A stretch of 34,833 nucleotides of DNA from an uncultured Alphaproteobacteria bacterium (lineage in GTDB: Bacteria; Pseudomonadota; Alphaproteobacteria; Rickettsiales; UBA1997). Made by a program: the position numbers and the translations under genes. The stretch's first letter is position 1. Every line of letters begins with the position of its first letter. The notes beneath the pieces were generated by a model. That model was not told where the DNA came from. It worked only from the letters and a program-made list of their open reading frames with translations, and ran no database searches. The DNA is taken from assembly GCA_903937405.1 (NCBI GenBank), contig CAIZZE010000059.1, positions 78,075 through 112,907 of the forward strand. Reading direction: 5' to 3'. Positions 8,870 to 16,074 of this stretch are shown one piece after another.

Positions 8870-9184
8870 TTAAAACTTAAATCCCGGTGGAAGAGCCATT
8901 CCATTGGTTGCAGAACGAATTGAATCTGAAGAACCATAATCTGATTTTTTCTTGGCATCATTAAAAGCCGCAATCAAAAGATCTTCCAAAATTTCTTTTT
9001 CAGCAACATTGATTAAAGACGGATCAATATTCACACTGCGGGCCAAACCGCCGCCAGTGATTACAACTTTTACCATTCCGCCGCCAGCAGAACCTTCATA
9101 TTCTTGAGTCGCCAAATCTTCTTGAATTTTTTGCATCTTTTTTTGCACTTCTTGCGCTTGACGCATTAATGATTTTATGTCCAT
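8870..9184 (-). CDS. ebfC: YbaB/EbfC family nucleoid-associated protein
   Basis: A 104-residue DNA-binding protein of the YbaB/EbfC family, which acts as a dimer on the nucleoid. Recognisable are the N-terminal helix MDIKSLMRQAQEVQKKMQKIQ, the EYEGSAGGGMVKVVITGGG core and the DLLIAAFNDAKKK helix, all in the normal order and length. In many bacteria it follows dnaX and precedes recR; here neither is present. Instead it lies three bases after the carboxypeptidase gene, so it is presumably cotranscribed with an envelope operon. The role in gene regulation is known only broadly for the family. Confidence 0.95.
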   Translation of the reverse strand: MDIKSLMRQAQEVQKKMQKIQEDLATQEYEGSAGGGMVKVVITGGGLARSVNIDPSLINVAEKEILEDLLIAAFNDAKKKSDYGSSDSIRSATNGMALPPGFKF

Positions 9185-9187
9185 TTT

Positions 9188-10369
9188 TTAAGAAATTTTA
9201 TTTAAGAAATTTGTTATTTTATAGCGTAGAATTTGACGTATTCTTTCAAAATATCCCGCCTTGTCAATCTTTTCCTCGGCAATTAGTGGATATTCAAAAG
9301 ATTTGTATCCTGGTATTTCAACCAGCAAATTCGCAACTTGAGAGCCTTTTGCAATTGGCGCATAAAGCGGGCTTTTATATTTGACACTCACTTTTATGGC
9401 ATCAGCCAGTTTTTCGCGCGGCAAGTTAAAAGAAACTTCGCTACTGGTCATAACTTTGACTTTTGACTTGCTGCCCAACCAAGTTTTAAGACTTTCCACA
9501 TTTTGACCTTTTTCAAACAAAGTTATTTTTTTGTAATTATCAAAACCGTAATCAAACATTTTGATAATGGCAACTGATCTTTGTTTTGGAGTTCTGGCCT
9601 TATTTACAACGCCGATTAAACGGCGATTATCGCGCTTCACCATACCTATAACACCGTAACCGCCTTCGTTAGTATGTCCGGTTTTACCGCCAACTACACC
9701 ATCATAATTTCCTTTAATCAAAGGATTGCGACTATGTTGCGTAATATTTCTGTAAGTAAATTCAGTGATACCAAAATAGTGGGAATATTGCGGAAATTGA
9801 TCCTGAAGCGCAATTGCCAAAGTAGCCAGATCGCGAACACTCATATAATGCCCTTCTTCATTCAAGCCATGCGGATTACGGAAATGACTATTTTTCAAAC
9901 CAAGTTCCCGCGCTTTTAAATTCATCAAATCAACGAAATTATTGAAGCCGCCAGCGGTGCTTTCAGCCAATGCAACTGCGGCATCATTTCCTGAAACTGC
10001 GAGCAAACCGCGCACCAAATCTTCAATTGAAACCACATCACCATAGTTCAAAAACATGCTTGAGCCAGATTTACGCCAAGCATCTTTTCCAATCAGACAT
10101 TGATTTTCAAAAGTGATCCGACCTTTTTTAACTTGATCAAAAACGACGTAGGCCGTCATGATTTTAGTCATTGATGATGGCGCAATTCTTACATCAGGGT
10201 TTTTTGATAATAAAATTTCCTTGGTATCAGCATCAATTAAAAAATAGAATTGTACGTCTGCCAATTCCGCCGGAAGATTGCCAACAGCATCTCCAGCCTT
10301 TGCCTGCAATGCACTAAATATGAGCAGCAGACAAAATAAAAATTGGGCTTTTTTAACCAAGCTCTTCAT
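9188..10369 (-). CDS. dacA: D-alanyl-D-alanine carboxypeptidase, PBP5/DacA type
   Basis: Serine carboxypeptidase that trims the terminal D-alanine from peptidoglycan stem peptides. A signal peptide (about 1-25, hydrophobic core FLFCLLLIFSALQA) directs it to the periplasm. The penicillin-binding motifs are all present: SMTK with the catalytic Ser66 and Lys69, SGN at 126-128 and KTG at 229-231. A beta-rich C-terminal domain of the PBP5 type follows, and the end (YFERIRQILRYKITNFL) could be an amphipathic membrane anchor. Length, 393 residues, is typical. It lies five bases after a lipoprotein gene and three before ebfC, within a compact envelope operon. A cell wall is therefore likely maintained. 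Confidence 0.96.
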   Translation of the reverse strand: MKSLVKKAQFLFCLLLIFSALQAKAGDAVGNLPAELADVQFYFLIDADTKEILLSKNPDVRIAPSSMTKIMTAYVVFDQVKKGRITFENQCLIGKDAWRKSGSSMFLNYGDVVSIEDLVRGLLAVSGNDAAVALAESTAGGFNNFVDLMNLKARELGLKNSHFRNPHGLNEEGHYMSVRDLATLAIALQDQFPQYSHYFGITEFTYRNITQHSRNPLIKGNYDGVVGGKTGHTNEGGYGVIGMVKRDNRRLIGVVNKARTPKQRSVAIIKMFDYGFDNYKKITLFEKGQNVESLKTWLGSKSKVKVMTSSEVSFNLPREKLADAIKVSVKYKSPLYAPIAKGSQVANLLVEIPGYKSFEYPLIAEEKIDKAGYFERIRQILRYKITNFLNKIS

Positions 10370-10374
10370 TTCGA

Positions 10375-11178
10375 TTAATTTTTGAGAATTTTTTGAACCT
10401 TTTCAATAAAGCCACCTTGTTGATCTTTTTGATCTGGAGCGGGGTTAACTTTAACTTTTATTGCTGCTTTTTTATCAGAAATTTTTTCTGTTTTTTCTGA
10501 ATCATTTTCAAGCAAGGCTAATTCTAAAGAATCATCACCAAAAGTTTTTTGCATTCTTTGTTTGCGACGCAATTGCTTTTGCTCGTTGATCAAGGCTTCG
10601 CTCATTTCAATATCTTCGGCAGTTTTTTCAGCATTAATCTGATCAACATTTTTTTGCAGTGAATTATTACCGGCAAGTAAATAGGACTTTTCTGACATTT
10701 CAGTTTGAACACCATAAACATCTGAGGCCGGAATTACAATTCGGTCAAACTCAACGCCAAACTTACGAAATGGTGGATGAAGTGTGGTATTATAACTCAC
10801 CTGAAACATATTTTGTGGTAAGGTATTAGAGGGATTATTGCTTCTTGTAGCTTCGTAAAATTCACCATTTGGTAAATAATTTTGCGGCTCTTTTCCACCA
10901 AATTTGCTAACATCGGTATAAGCATAATAATTATCTCCGGCCTTGTTATTAATAAGGCGCATCTCATCTTCTGTTGGCGGTTGAATTGTAGTTACTTCTT
11001 TGCTGATTTGTTGCGTTGGCACTCTTGTAGCCCTGATCTTTTCAACTTCCTTGCCATATTTTTTGTCAAAAACAGCGTTGTAAGTATTAACTTTTTTTGA
11101 AGAAGACCAAGTGCATGAAGATACGAGAAAAAGCAATGCGCATAATAATTCAGGCAAAAACCTCTTCAAAAATTTCAT
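10375..11178 (-). CDS. Uncharacterised lipoprotein
   Basis: A 267-residue protein whose family I do not recognise. It begins with a basic, hydrophobic signal peptide ending in the lipobox LVSSC, so Cys22 should be lipidated. The mature part is polar. A segment around 180-215, rich in Glu, Lys, Gln and Arg, looks like a charged helix or coiled coil. The C-terminus is lysine-rich, with PDQKDQQGGFIEKVQKILKN at the end. Neighbours are a SPOR lipoprotein two bases upstream and the D,D-carboxypeptidase five bases downstream. This tight spacing suggests a role in the envelope or at the septum, which is inference only. Confidence 0.8.
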   Translation of the reverse strand: MKFLKRFLPELLCALLFLVSSCTWSSSKKVNTYNAVFDKKYGKEVEKIRATRVPTQQISKEVTTIQPPTEDEMRLINNKAGDNYYAYTDVSKFGGKEPQNYLPNGEFYEATRSNNPSNTLPQNMFQVSYNTTLHPPFRKFGVEFDRIVIPASDVYGVQTEMSEKSYLLAGNNSLQKNVDQINAEKTAEDIEMSEALINEQKQLRRKQRMQKTFGDDSLELALLENDSEKTEKISDKKAAIKVKVNPAPDQKDQQGGFIEKVQKILKN

Positions 11179-11180
11179 TT

Positions 11181-11927
11181 CTATTTATTCCTCACAAGGA
11201 TTGCTTCATGACCGGAAGTTTTAATTTTTTTAACCATTTCATTAGCTTTAGCACGATTTGGAAACGGTCCCAGCAATACACGATAAATTGTTTTATCACC
11301 ATCAACAATTTCAATTTGACCTTTATGAAATTTTTTCATTGAGGCCAAAGTTTTATCGGCGCTGTTCATGGTTGAGAACGATCCAACTTGAGCGAAGAAT
11401 CCTTTGGTTTTTCCAGCCACACTTTCAGAAACTACAGCTTTTTGACCAATCTTAAATTTAACTTTTTTACTCGTTGCCATCTCTGCTTCATCAGGTTTTG
11501 ACAAATCATATTCAACGGTTTGCTCTTTTTGCGCTGAACCGCCGCCAATCATTACATTTGAAGATTGGGCTGTTTGAGATTGATTAGTTGGAACTTGATT
11601 ATTTACAACCGGAACTGCCGGAGCTTGCGATGGATTCGATTGCGGAGCAGCCAGATTCTGACTGGAAAAAGCAGAATTATCAGAAGGATTTGGAAGTTGT
11701 GACTTCGGATCAGTAGTAGAATTTTTGATCACAGTTTGTTCTTCCTGCAATCTGCCTTGAGAAGCCAAAACTTGAGTATTTAAATCAGGAATTCTGGTTG
11801 CAACAGGATGAGATTTCCCCTGCAAATCAACAATTCTGATTTTAGTTTGCGGGTCATTTTTTGCTGAACATGAAGCAATAATTAAGCCCAGAAAAATCAC
11901 AAGATTTTTGGCTGAAATTTTTCTCAT
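11181..11927 (-). CDS. SPOR-domain lipoprotein
   Basis: A 248-residue lipoprotein. The signal peptide ends in the lipobox IASC with Cys20. It is followed by a Ser, Gln, Asn and Pro-rich linker (about 40-140). The C-terminal region from 174 has the SPOR fold signature FFAQVGSFSTMNSADKTL followed by YRVLLGPFPNRAKANEM. SPOR domains bind denuded glycan strands at division sites. There is no double-psi beta-barrel, so it is not a classic RlpA. It starts the run SPOR-lipoprotein-dacA-ebfC, two bases before the next gene, and the 79-base gap upstream is where a promoter would be expected. Function in cell-wall handling at the septum is inferred. Confidence 0.88.
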   Translation of the reverse strand: MRKISAKNLVIFLGLIIASCSAKNDPQTKIRIVDLQGKSHPVATRIPDLNTQVLASQGRLQEEQTVIKNSTTDPKSQLPNPSDNSAFSSQNLAAPQSNPSQAPAVPVVNNQVPTNQSQTAQSSNVMIGGGSAQKEQTVEYDLSKPDEAEMATSKKVKFKIGQKAVVSESVAGKTKGFFAQVGSFSTMNSADKTLASMKKFHKGQIEIVDGDKTIYRVLLGPFPNRAKANEMVKKIKTSGHEAILVRNK

Positions 11928-12006
11928 TTTTTGCAGAAATTATTGATGCTTTTTGAAAGGAATGAATCGTGTCAAAAAGTAATTAGCACTCACAAAAAGA
12001 CAACGC

Positions 12007-12177
12007 TTATTTTCGCTCTTTGCGCTTTTGATCATCAGCAGAATCATCAAACAAAATTCTACTTGCCGAACCTTGCAAATCTTCATATTGTTTACTCTTC
12101 AAACTCCATAGAAAACAACCAAGCCCAAGAAGACCTAAAGCCAGAGTTATAGGAATTAAAAAAAGCAGTACAGACAT
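12007..12177 (-). CDS. ccoS: Cbb3-type cytochrome oxidase maturation protein CcoS
   Basis: A 56-residue membrane protein, short enough to be missed by standard ORF cut-offs. Translation from the ATG at 12177 gives MSVLLFLIPITLALGLLGLG, a single transmembrane helix, followed by the family's signature FLWSLKSKQYEDLQGSASRI and a charged end rich in Asp, Lys and Arg. CcoS is needed to put haem and copper into the catalytic subunit of cbb3 oxidase. It starts four bases after the ccoI stop, the standard position in the ccoGHIS cluster. The stop (12007-12009) overlaps a sequence resembling half of a CIRCE element, probably by chance. Confidence 0.93.
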   Translation of the reverse strand: MSVLLFLIPITLALGLLGLGCFLWSLKSKQYEDLQGSASRILFDDSADDQKRKERK

Positions 12178-12181
12178 GAGT

Positions 12182-14551
12182 TTAAGATTTAATTTTATTC
12201 ATGCGCAAAGAATTAAACAAAACTAAAAGCGAAGATGAAGACATTGCAATTGCCGCAGTAAGCGGAACCATGTGCCCCATAATCGCATAAGGAACGGCAA
12301 TTAAATTATAAATCAAGGCGATAAGAAGATTCTGCTTCATTAGAGCAATGGTTTTTTTAGCAGAATTTATTATCAAAATAATCGGCGTTAGTTTTTGACC
12401 CTGGATTATAATGTCAGCAATATTTTGCGAAATATCAGAAGCTTTGGAAAAGGAAATTGAAACATCGGCTAGAGCCAAAGCTGGAGCGTCATTAAGACCA
12501 TCTCCAATCATGATAAATTTTTGACTTTTAGCTTTTAATTTTTCTAAAAAATTCACTTTCGAAATTGGAGTTTGTTCAAAATAAAATTCTGAAATTGCCA
12601 TTTTTTGCGCAATATTTTCTACGGTTTTTTGATTGTCTCCTGAAAGCAAAATAATTTTTTTGCCCATTTTTTGTAATTTTTCGATCACGATTTTGGCATC
12701 AATTTTTGGCGCATCTTCAAATAAAAAAACAATTTCATCTTCACCAAATTTCATGAAGCAGGTGAGAAAATTTTTGGTTATTTCAAAATTATTTTTAATA
12801 TCGCAAAAATCTTTTCTGCCTAATTTTAAATTCTTGCCCCAGAAATTTGTTTCAAGTCCGAAGCCTTGTTTTTCATGGATTTGTAGCTCTTCTAAATTTT
12901 CGTGATAGCTGGCAGAAATTGCTTGAGAAATTGGATGACGACTTTTTTGCGCAAGAGATGCGGCGAGTTTTAGATAGAAATTTTTTTGCTCCAAAACTCC
13001 GTCATCCTGAACTTGTTTTAGGATCTTAATATCAACCAACTTAGGTTCGCCAATTGTTAAACTTCCGGTTTTATCAAAAACGATTACTTCAATTTCACGA
13101 ATTTTTTCCAGCGCTTCGCCTGATTTTACTAAGATTCCTTTCTTGATAAAATTAGAAATCGCAATCGTTTGCACAATCGGCACAGCCAGCGCCAAAGCGC
13201 ATGGACAAGTTATAATCAAAACTGCAGTCGCATTCATTAAAGCAATTTCCCAGCCCGATTTAAAATAAAAACACCACAGCAAAAAAGTTAGAAATGCTAG
13301 AATGTGAACAGCTGGTGTGTAAAATTTTGAAAGCGTATCGCTGATGCGAATGTAGTGATTTTTTTTATTTTCAACTTCTTCACTCAAACGAATTATTTCT
13401 GATAATAAACTATTTTGTGCCGATTTTGTGATGCGAATTTTCAGTGGCGCAATCAGATTAATTGTGCCAGCAAAAACTTCTTGATTTAGAGCAATTTTTC
13501 TCGGCATAGTTTCGCCCGTAATCAGCGCTGTATCAAGCTCGCTTTCGCCTTCAATCACGATACCATCAGCTGCAATTTTTTCTCCAACAGCAACAATTAA
13601 AATCATGCCTTCTTGCAATTGTTTTATTGGCAGAATTCTAATTTTTTTATCTTCTTCAACTCGACCAAAACTTGCTGAAAGCATGGCAAATTCTGATGCA
13701 ATTGCAAAAGCTTTTTTACGCGCTTTTAAATCGAGATAGCGACCAATCAGCAAGAAGAAAATCAGCATTACTGCCGAATCAAAATAAACGTGATTGGCGT
13801 TACGAAAAGTTTCGAGAAGACTAACAATACAAGCTAGAAAAATGGCAATTGAAATCGCCAAATCCATGTTGGGATAGCCCGCCTTTATTGAGCGGAAAGC
13901 CGATATAAAAAATGGTCGCGCTGAATAAATTATAACTGGAAGTGCGATTAATGAAGAGAAAAACTGGAATAAATTTCGGGTGCCGCTTCCCATATCGATA
14001 ACATCAGAAAACCATAACGAAAAAGAAAATAACATAATATTTCCAGCGCCAAAACCAGCAACGGCAAGGGCGCGCAAAATTGAATCATTATATTTTTTTT
14101 CAGCGCTATTTAAAATTTCTTCATCGAAAGGCAAAAGTTTGTAACCGATTTCACTGATTAAATGCGCCAAATCATTGCCAATTTTTTCATCTCCCAACCA
14201 ACGTAAATATAAGGTTTTTTTAGAAAGATTTATGCGAGCAGAAATAACCACTTCTTGTTTTTTCAAAATGCTTTCAATCAGCCAAACACAAGCAGCGCAA
14301 TGCAAACCCTGAACCATCAAAGAGACAGAATTTGAGCCATCTTTTTCTTTAAAAATAAATTCCGAAACATCAATTTCATCAGTAACTTCCGGCTTTATTT
14401 TTCGAACTGATGGATCAATTTCGCGTAATTTATAATAATTTTCGAAACCGAATTTATTGATGATTTTGTAAGCCGCGGCACATCCGAGACAACAAAATTC
14501 TTCCTCGATTTTTTTAGTATCTTCGCCGCAGTGAAGGCATTGATTTATCAT
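12182..14551 (-). CDS. ccoI: Copper-transporting P1B-type ATPase CcoI/FixI (cbb3 oxidase assembly)
   Basis: Copper pump of the CtpA/FixI type that supplies copper to cbb3 oxidase. The 789 residues contain an N-terminal cysteine cluster (Cys5, 8, 20, 21, 24), a metal-binding domain with CxxC at 85-88, membrane helices, the TGE actuator motif (345-347), the intramembrane CPC at 449-451, the phosphorylation site DKTGS at 493-497 (serine in place of the usual threonine), SRHP at 537-540 and GDGLND near the C-terminus. Residues 510-518 (ILKQVQDDG) come from a palindromic repeat inserted in frame just after the DKTG motif. The start overlaps the ccoH stop by four bases (ATGA). Confidence 0.96.
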   Translation of the reverse strand: MINQCLHCGEDTKKIEEEFCCLGCAAAYKIINKFGFENYYKLREIDPSVRKIKPEVTDEIDVSEFIFKEKDGSNSVSLMVQGLHCAACVWLIESILKKQEVVISARINLSKKTLYLRWLGDEKIGNDLAHLISEIGYKLLPFDEEILNSAEKKYNDSILRALAVAGFGAGNIMLFSFSLWFSDVIDMGSGTRNLFQFFSSLIALPVIIYSARPFFISAFRSIKAGYPNMDLAISIAIFLACIVSLLETFRNANHVYFDSAVMLIFFLLIGRYLDLKARKKAFAIASEFAMLSASFGRVEEDKKIRILPIKQLQEGMILIVAVGEKIAADGIVIEGESELDTALITGETMPRKIALNQEVFAGTINLIAPLKIRITKSAQNSLLSEIIRLSEEVENKKNHYIRISDTLSKFYTPAVHILAFLTFLLWCFYFKSGWEIALMNATAVLIITCPCALALAVPIVQTIAISNFIKKGILVKSGEALEKIREIEVIVFDKTGSLTIGEPKLVDIKILKQVQDDGVLEQKNFYLKLAASLAQKSRHPISQAISASYHENLEELQIHEKQGFGLETNFWGKNLKLGRKDFCDIKNNFEITKNFLTCFMKFGEDEIVFLFEDAPKIDAKIVIEKLQKMGKKIILLSGDNQKTVENIAQKMAISEFYFEQTPISKVNFLEKLKAKSQKFIMIGDGLNDAPALALADVSISFSKASDISQNIADIIIQGQKLTPIILIINSAKKTIALMKQNLLIALIYNLIAVPYAIMGHMVPLTAAIAMSSSSLLVLFNSLRMNKIKS
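13001..13026. repeat. Palindromic repeat inserted in frame within ccoI
   Basis: On the plus strand it reads GTCATCCTGAACTTG followed by TTTTAGGATCT. The core ATCCTGAA pairs with TTTTAGGAT (eight pairs, one G-T wobble) around CTTGT. It is translated on the minus strand as part of ILKQVQDDG, with no frameshift. I know this sequence type as a mobile palindromic element common in alphaproteobacterial endosymbionts, comparable in behaviour to Rickettsia palindromic elements; that link is from memory. Confidence 0.8.
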
Positions 14552-15039
14552 TGAATGATATATCTTTTAACATCTTGGTAAGTGTCTTGATCTTTTCTAA
14601 TTGCCACTTCTCCATCCCATTGACCTTCTAGAGGAAAGTTGACTCGCGCTTTGTAAATTCCATCTTCAAAAGGCACTGGCAAAACAAAATCTAAACCTTC
14701 TTGATTCGGGCGCTTAAAGGTTACATAAATTTCTGCGTCATTGATGTAGCGCAGATTTTTATCTTGCATAGTTACCATTAAAATTCCTTGTTTTGTAACA
14801 CTTGGCCTGAAATCAACTTTTACGGTCCACCCCAAAACTTTCTGCTTAGCCACTTCTTCCAGCGTATCATTATAATTTAAGCCTTTGTGATAAGGATCAT
14901 CAGTTACAACACCGCGCCAAGTTTTCTTAGAAATATAAATATAAAAAATATTCACCGCCAAAACTACGGCGAAAAAAGCGAAGAAAAAGTAAATGATTTT
15001 ACTTTTTTTAGGCTTTGGAATCATGTGATGTGGAATCAT
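14548..15039 (-). CDS. ccoH: FixH/CcoH family cbb3 oxidase assembly protein
   Basis: A 163-residue membrane-anchored protein of the FixH family, which helps assemble cbb3 oxidase. A lysine-rich N-terminus precedes one transmembrane helix (about 15-35, IIYFFFAFFAVVLAVNIFYIY). The periplasmic part contains TDDPYHKGLNYNDTL, the conserved family signature, then a beta-rich domain. Two start codons lie 15 bases apart because of the repeat ATGATTCCA, at 15039 and 15024; the first is used here but the second is equally possible. With the first, the gene overlaps rnpA by 32 bases. The last bases overlap ccoI by four. Normally it follows ccoG, which is not in the window. Confidence 0.9.
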   Translation of the reverse strand: MIPHHMIPKPKKSKIIYFFFAFFAVVLAVNIFYIYISKKTWRGVVTDDPYHKGLNYNDTLEEVAKQKVLGWTVKVDFRPSVTKQGILMVTMQDKNLRYINDAEIYVTFKRPNQEGLDFVLPVPFEDGIYKARVNFPLEGQWDGEVAIRKDQDTYQDVKRYIIQ

Positions 15040-15442
15040 GTTTAGGTAAAGTTTTTTTAGAGGATTGAGGTTGATGAATTCTCTTTAAACAAAATTTCAA
15101 ATCATTAGAAATTTTTTCAAAATCAGATTCAGCAATTTCTTTGCGGGCGATTACAACATAATCAAAATGATTTTTGGCATAAATCAAGGCCAATTCTCGG
15201 AAAACTTCGCGCAATCTTCTTTTGGCGCGATTGCGAGTTACGGCATTACCAACAACTTTGCTGACAGTGTAACCAATACGACAAAAATCGATGGCGTTTT
15301 TACCTTCTGATAGATTCTGGAAATAATTTTGCGGAGTAGGATGCGAAAGTAAAAGGATGGTTTTTGAGTAAAACTTCACACCTTTTTTGCCAATTTTTTG
15401 GAATTCTGCGGATTTCTTTATTTGTAATATGCGAAGGGTCAT
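15008..15442 (-). CDS. rnpA: Ribonuclease P protein component
   Basis: Basic protein subunit of RNase P, which binds the catalytic RNA and matures the 5' ends of tRNAs. The 144-residue protein has the family's RNR motif region RNRAKRRLREVFREL (about 78-92) and an aromatic, basic N-terminal half. It lies 40 bases after rpmH, the near-universal neighbour, with a strong hairpin between them. The C-terminal 15 residues are extra, polar and histidine-rich (PKHDSTSHDSKA), and are encoded in the overlap with ccoH. In many genomes yidD and yidC follow rnpA; here they are replaced by the cbb3 assembly genes. Confidence 0.95.
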   Translation of the reverse strand: MTLRILQIKKSAEFQKIGKKGVKFYSKTILLLSHPTPQNYFQNLSEGKNAIDFCRIGYTVSKVVGNAVTRNRAKRRLREVFRELALIYAKNHFDYVVIARKEIAESDFEKISNDLKFCLKRIHQPQSSKKTLPKHDSTSHDSKA

Positions 15443-15453
15443 CGAAAGAGGTA

Positions 15454-15476
15454 AAGGCTGACCATTGGCCAGCCTT
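15454..15476 (-). promoter_or_regulatory. Strong hairpin between rpmH and rnpA
   Basis: On the transcribed (minus) strand the arms are AAGGCTGGCC and GGTCAGCCTT around a loop of AAT: ten pairs including one G-U wobble. It lies seven bases after the rpmH stop and 11 bases before the rnpA start. There is only a short, broken T run after it. It may act as an attenuator or an mRNA-processing site that lowers RnpA relative to L34, as has been described for other bacteria; that is an inference. Confidence 0.6.
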
Positions 15477-15482
15477 ACAAAT

Positions 15483-15617
15483 TTAAACCGATAAAGATGT
15501 GCGACCTTTTAAGCGACGACGGGCAAGAACTTTACGTCCGCCAACTGTTGCCATTCTAGATCTAAAACCGTGTCTTCTTTTGCGCACGATTTTGCTCGGC
15601 TGCCAAGTTCTTTTCAT
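15483..15617 (-). CDS. rpmH: Ribosomal protein L34
   Basis: A 44-residue protein, too short for a 60-codon cut-off. Translation from the ATG at 15617 begins [18 protein letters not shown] and ends with [11 protein letters not shown], matching bL34 exactly in length and pattern. It is a highly basic protein of the large subunit. It precedes rnpA by 40 bases in the classic rpmH-rnpA pair. An AGGTGA sequence a few bases upstream is a good ribosome-binding site. The dnaA gene that often lies next to rpmH is not here; panD lies upstream. Confidence 0.97.
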   Translation of the reverse strand: MKRTWQPSKIVRKRRHGFRSRMATVGGRKVLARRRLKGRTSLSV

Positions 15618-15643
15618 AATTCACCTAAATATTTAAGAGATTT

Positions 15644-15670
15644 CTTATATTGTTTTTGGGGTACATCCAA
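15644..15670 (-). promoter_or_regulatory. Possible promoter upstream of rpmH
   Basis: In the 104-base gap between panD and rpmH the minus strand has TATAAG (15644-15649) preceded, after a 15-base spacer, by TTGGAT (15665-15670). The spacing is short and the fit moderate; it is the best candidate I see in this gap. The rest of the gap holds no gene or clear terminator. Confidence 0.25.
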
Positions 15671-15721
15671 AGAGGCGGCGCACCTTAAAGGTTGGTTTTT
15701 TTAATTGCAAGTGGTTGTGTT

Positions 15722-16072
15722 CTATTTCTTCGGACGATTCTGATCATCCACTAAAATAATGGTTGGCTTATATTTTTTCGCCTCTTCTGCTTCAAACGAA
15801 GCATAAGAAATAATAATCACGTGATCACCAGCATGAACTTTTCTTGCTGCTGCACCATTAACTTGAATTGCACCTGAACCAGCTTGAGCTGGAATTGTAT
15901 AAGTCGTAAAACGCTCGCCATTATTAATGTTTAAAACATCAACTTTTTCATGAACTAAAATTCCTGCTGCTGTAAGCAAATCAGTATCAATTGAGATTGA
16001 CCCTTCATAGTGAAGATCCGCTTGAGTAACGGTTGCGCGATGTATTTTGGCTTTTAAAAGTGTGAGTTGCAT
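15722..16072 (-). CDS. panD: Aspartate 1-decarboxylase (pyruvoyl enzyme)
   Basis: Makes beta-alanine from aspartate for pantothenate and coenzyme A. The 116 residues are a normal length. The self-cleavage site is intact: HYEGS with Gly24-Ser25, where Ser25 becomes the pyruvoyl group. The catalytic Arg54 and Tyr58 lie in ERFTTYTIP, and the [17 protein letters not shown] segment follows. The gene begins two bases after the acs stop, so the two are probably cotranscribed; both touch the CoA pool. No panB or panC gene is present in the window, and pantothenate may be made elsewhere or partly imported. Confidence 0.96.
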   Translation of the reverse strand: MQLTLLKAKIHRATVTQADLHYEGSISIDTDLLTAAGILVHEKVDVLNINNGERFTTYTIPAQAGSGAIQVNGAAARKVHAGDHVIIISYASFEAEEAKKYKPTIILVDDQNRPKK

Positions 16073-16074
16073 TA

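Noticed and set aside
11983..12009. Sequence TTAGCACTC resembling the left arm of the CIRCE heat-shock operator
   Set aside because: The right arm, nine bases further, matches GAGTGCTAA at only five of nine places, and the gene downstream is not a chaperone.
12847..13029. Plus-strand frame ending in RHPELVLGS
   Set aside because: The ending is only the other-strand translation of the palindromic repeat in ccoI, not a gene.
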